Source: Pseudarthrobacter enclensis (GTDB lineage Bacteria > Actinomycetota > Actinomycetes > Actinomycetales > Micrococcaceae). From it: DNA of 64,000 nucleotides. The notes beneath the pieces were generated by a model, which saw only the letters and a program-made list of their open reading frames with translations, was not told where the DNA came from and made no database searches. Positions 62,216 to 64,000 of this stretch are shown one piece after another. The position numbers and the translations under genes are program-made. How positions within the stretch are numbered: the stretch's first letter is position 1; each line of letters opens with the position of its first letter. Where the stretch lies: the NCBI RefSeq assembly GCF_030811655.1, contig NZ_JAUSRE010000022.1, positions 1-64,000 on the forward strand, read 5' to 3'.

Positions 62216-62439
62216 ATTGGGATTCCTGGATTTTGGGGTGAGTGCAGCCGGCTTCTGACAGGCCGGTTCGCAGGAATCATCTGCATCAACCGGCAATTTG
62301 GCCCGGGAACTCGGCATCAGCCACGAGGTTCTCTACCAGAAGCCGAGAGCCGGGGGCTAGTGTCGTTGGGCTTCGCTGGCATAGGGTTTATCGGGACAGC
62401 TTATACAGCACATTAATCGTCAGGCTGCTGATGTCTGCT

Positions 62440-62470
62440 CCCAAACCCCAAACCCCAAACCCCAATACCC
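62440..62470. repeat. CCCCAAA heptad array
   Basis: Five C-runs (CCC, CCCC, CCCC, CCCC, CCC) separated by AAA or AATA. The minus strand can form a G-quadruplex. Confidence 0.8.
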
Positions 62471-62502
62471 GGGCTATTGGTTCCTGCCCGGGTAACCACT
62501 GA

Positions 62503-63204
62503 ACTTGTTCTTCTCGGACATCTTGCCGACCGGCTTTCACGGATGCGTCAGCGCCCAGGTCAAGCCGGGATCGACCGTTTATGTTGCCGGGGCCGGACCG
62601 GTAGGTCGTTGTGCGGCAGCCGGTGCGCGGCTGTTGGGAGCGGCATGTGTCATCATCGGCGACCAAAACAAGGAACTGTCTGGAGGTGATGGAGAAGGCG
62701 GGTTACGAAACGGCCGACCTGAGTAGTAGCGTTCCACTGACCGACCAGATTGACGCAATCCTCGGTGTCCCGGAAGTTGACTGCGGTGTCGATGCTGTCG
62801 GCTACGAAGCCCACGGACTTGGCGAGTCCAGTGACAAGGAAGCTCCCGAAGCAGCCTTGAATTCGATGTTTGAAGTGGTTCGAGCCGGCGGGGCCATCGG
62901 TATCCCCGGAATCTATGTCGGCAACGATCCAGGCAGCAAGCACGATCGAGCGAAAAACGGCACCCTTGATTTGGCGCTCGGAGCAGCGTGGATCAAGTCC
63001 CTGACTTTGGTCACCGGCATGGCTCCCGTGAGAAATTACAGTCTCGAACTCATGCAAGCCATCCTCTGGAACCGCATCGATCTTCCGGCTGTAATGAACA
63101 CCGAAGTCGTTCCGATCGACCAGGGACCGGACGCGTACGCACGATTCAGTGCTGGTTCGTCGAAAAAGTTCGTCATCGACCCGAACGGAATGTTGAAGAA
63201 ATAG
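62503..63204 (+). pseudogene. Truncated, frameshifted second formaldehyde dehydrogenase
   Basis: Starts at FFSDILPTGFHG, equal to about residue 170 of FdhA, so the zinc-binding N-terminus is gone. GSTVYVAGAGPVGRCAAA is followed by a single-base insertion near 62683 (GDQNKE to LEVMEKAGYETADL). It then continues intact through DCGVDAVGYEAHG, GIPGIYVGNDPG and KFVIDPNGMLKK. It is nearer to the Pseudomonas FdhA type than to the intact fdhA at 45445, so it is a separate acquisition. Non-functional. Confidence 0.8.
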
Positions 63205-63748
63205 TTCTGTACCGAGGAACGGTTCGGCAAACATCTTAGGTCGATATCGTGGAATGTGTGGGCGAAAGGGCATGATGCCCTTTTTGCCCACACGTTCCAC
63301 GTCCGCTTCTGGTCGAAGCGCCAGCACCGGTAAAGCCGCCCGTGGATTAATCGGGCCTTGGACTGGGCTCCACTTTATGGCGCAGAGGGATCCACTTCTA
63401 CGATCTGGATCCAGCACTGCTGCTAAAGGCGGAATTACCCAATAGCGCGTGCCGCACGTCCATACACCCGGGTGAAACCGGCGCGCCATCCACGGCTGTG
63501 GCTCGGGCTGGATGCGGTTCGCTGACATTGTGCACGGTGAGGGCCTCCGGCCCTCCGAATTCACTAACTCCAATAGCCTTCATATTGGTGGCAACGCGCC
63601 CTCTCCCGCAGGTATTCCAAGCGCAGACGCATCATAGACAGGATTCTGGTGCGGCATCCACCCAACGAGACCAAACGACGCGTGGACAAAAACTGTCTAT
63701 CATTCCGCTCGCAAGCGGGTCACTCGACGATTCAAGCACCACCAAAAT
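63205..63748. other. IS-scarred intergenic stretch
   Basis: Apart from the 27-codon quinone-reductase fragment no gene is visible. Confidence 0.45.
63503..63583 (-). pseudogene. N-terminal fragment of a quinone oxidoreductase-like gene
   Basis: Only MKAIGVSEFGGPEALTV and a few more residues remain, the typical start of NADPH:quinone reductase/zinc-type dehydrogenases, before unrelated sequence follows. Confidence 0.5.
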
Positions 63749-63797
63749 TGTCGTTTTCCTCTAAGTCGTCCGCACGAGTTTCAGAAGTCACCTACAC
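63749..63797 (+). repeat. Tn402/Tn5053-like transposon end
   Basis: TGTCGTTTTCCTCTAAGTCG..CGCAC followed by TTTCAGAAGTCACCTACAC: same two-unit layout and spacing as 40593-40639. The resolvase fragment to the right is probably inside this element. Confidence 0.65.
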
Positions 63798-63802
63798 GGC
63801 CG

Positions 63803-64000
63803 CTATTTCGATTTCAGGAGTTTCTTGCCGTCGGGCCGAAGCTCCCCGGTCGGGGAGACGTGCCGGTAGAGGGTTTGCCGGGTAACACCCAGTTCCTCGC
63901 ACAGGGAGCCGATCTTCGTTTCCTTGTGTCCCACGGCGGCCATGGCCAGGCGGACCTTGGCCGGTGTCATCTTGTAGGGCCGGCCTCCCTTGCGGCCGCG
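63803..64000 (-). CDS. Serine resolvase C-terminus, cut by the window edge
   Basis: Reads RGRKGGRPYKMTPAKVRLAM, then HTH ETKIGSLCEELGVTRQTLYRHV and a basic tail to a TAG at 63803. The N-terminus lies beyond 64000. Stops 5 bp inside the transposon end. Confidence 0.85.
   Translation of the reverse strand, partial: RGRKGGRPYKMTPAKVRLAMAAVGHKETKIGSLCEELGVTRQTLYRHVSPTGELRPDGKKLLKSK

Larger units (their letters stand above)
62108..62502. other. Junction region with transposon end and G-quadruplex motif
   Basis: No intact gene. It holds a Tn402-like tip (62191), a short HTH remnant (NLARELGISHEVLYQ, near 62300-62345) and the CCCCAAA array (62440-62470). Confidence 0.5.

Noticed and set aside
62440..62470. 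CCCCAAA array as a telomere of a linear plasmid
   Set aside because: Short, internal, single copy, with sequence continuing on both sides; no terminal inverted repeats seen.

Overview
The window looks like part of a conjugative, mosaic plasmid (or integrated mobile element) from a high-GC actinobacterium, most likely a Micrococcaceae relative such as Arthrobacter. Reasons: high GC throughout, GTG starts, actinobacterial T4SS families (SCO6880-like, DUF4913, a MobF TraA relaxase-helicase), an AEP-type plasmid replication protein with ParA partitioning, and mycothiol-linked enzymes, a cofactor restricted to Actinobacteria. No rRNA, tRNA or CRISPR was seen.

Layout. 0-4.3 kb: small hypotheticals, an ISL3 transposase, and an ABM monooxygenase/GlxA-type regulator pair enclosed by two copies of the ISL3 5' end. 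4.4-10.7 kb: a block of + strand genes (hypothetical, DUF3846, DUF4192, a 49-aa protein, ParB-like, small membrane protein, HNH) in which three roughly 0.4-kb repeats (R1-R3) act as leaders. It resembles a plasmid leading region. 11.1-11.6 kb: probable oriT. 11.6-16.2 kb: traA relaxase. 16.8-28.4 kb: one compact minus-strand T4SS operon (M23 hydrolase, lipoprotein, MinD-like ATPase, pilin-like protein, VirB8-like, VirB6-like, SCO6880, VirB4, VirD4, DUF4913), mostly coupled by 4-base start/stop overlaps.

28.7-34.4 kb: regulator plus 7-TM pair, two small DNA-binding-type proteins, the replication initiator, a centromere-like repeat and parA with a ribbon-helix-helix partner. The third gene of the par operon, a GNAT-like gene, is split by a complete IS21-family element with a 6-bp target duplication. 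37.5-42.2 kb: Tn552/Tn402-type transposition genes (TniB, TniA, resolvase), then a second element end with a GNAT gene and another resolvase. 42.2-44.6 kb: a diverged fourth repeat (R4) ahead of a second DUF4192 gene, then small overlapping ORFs.

44.8-64 kb: an IS-riddled accessory region with formaldehyde metabolism. It holds an intact glutathione-independent formaldehyde dehydrogenase (fdhA), a Tn554-like recombinase, a HerA-like ATPase, and a minus-strand cluster of HPS, PHI, mycothiol-dependent formaldehyde dehydrogenase, MBL hydrolase and inositol-phosphate synthase. A LuxR-type regulator lies divergently, followed by a UvrA2-like protein and a broken second fdhA. The cluster combines two formaldehyde routes (RuMP assimilation and mycothiol-dependent oxidation) with supply of the mycothiol precursor. 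The right end runs into another resolvase.

All coordinates and motif readings are by eye; homology calls rest on recognised family motifs, not on searches.
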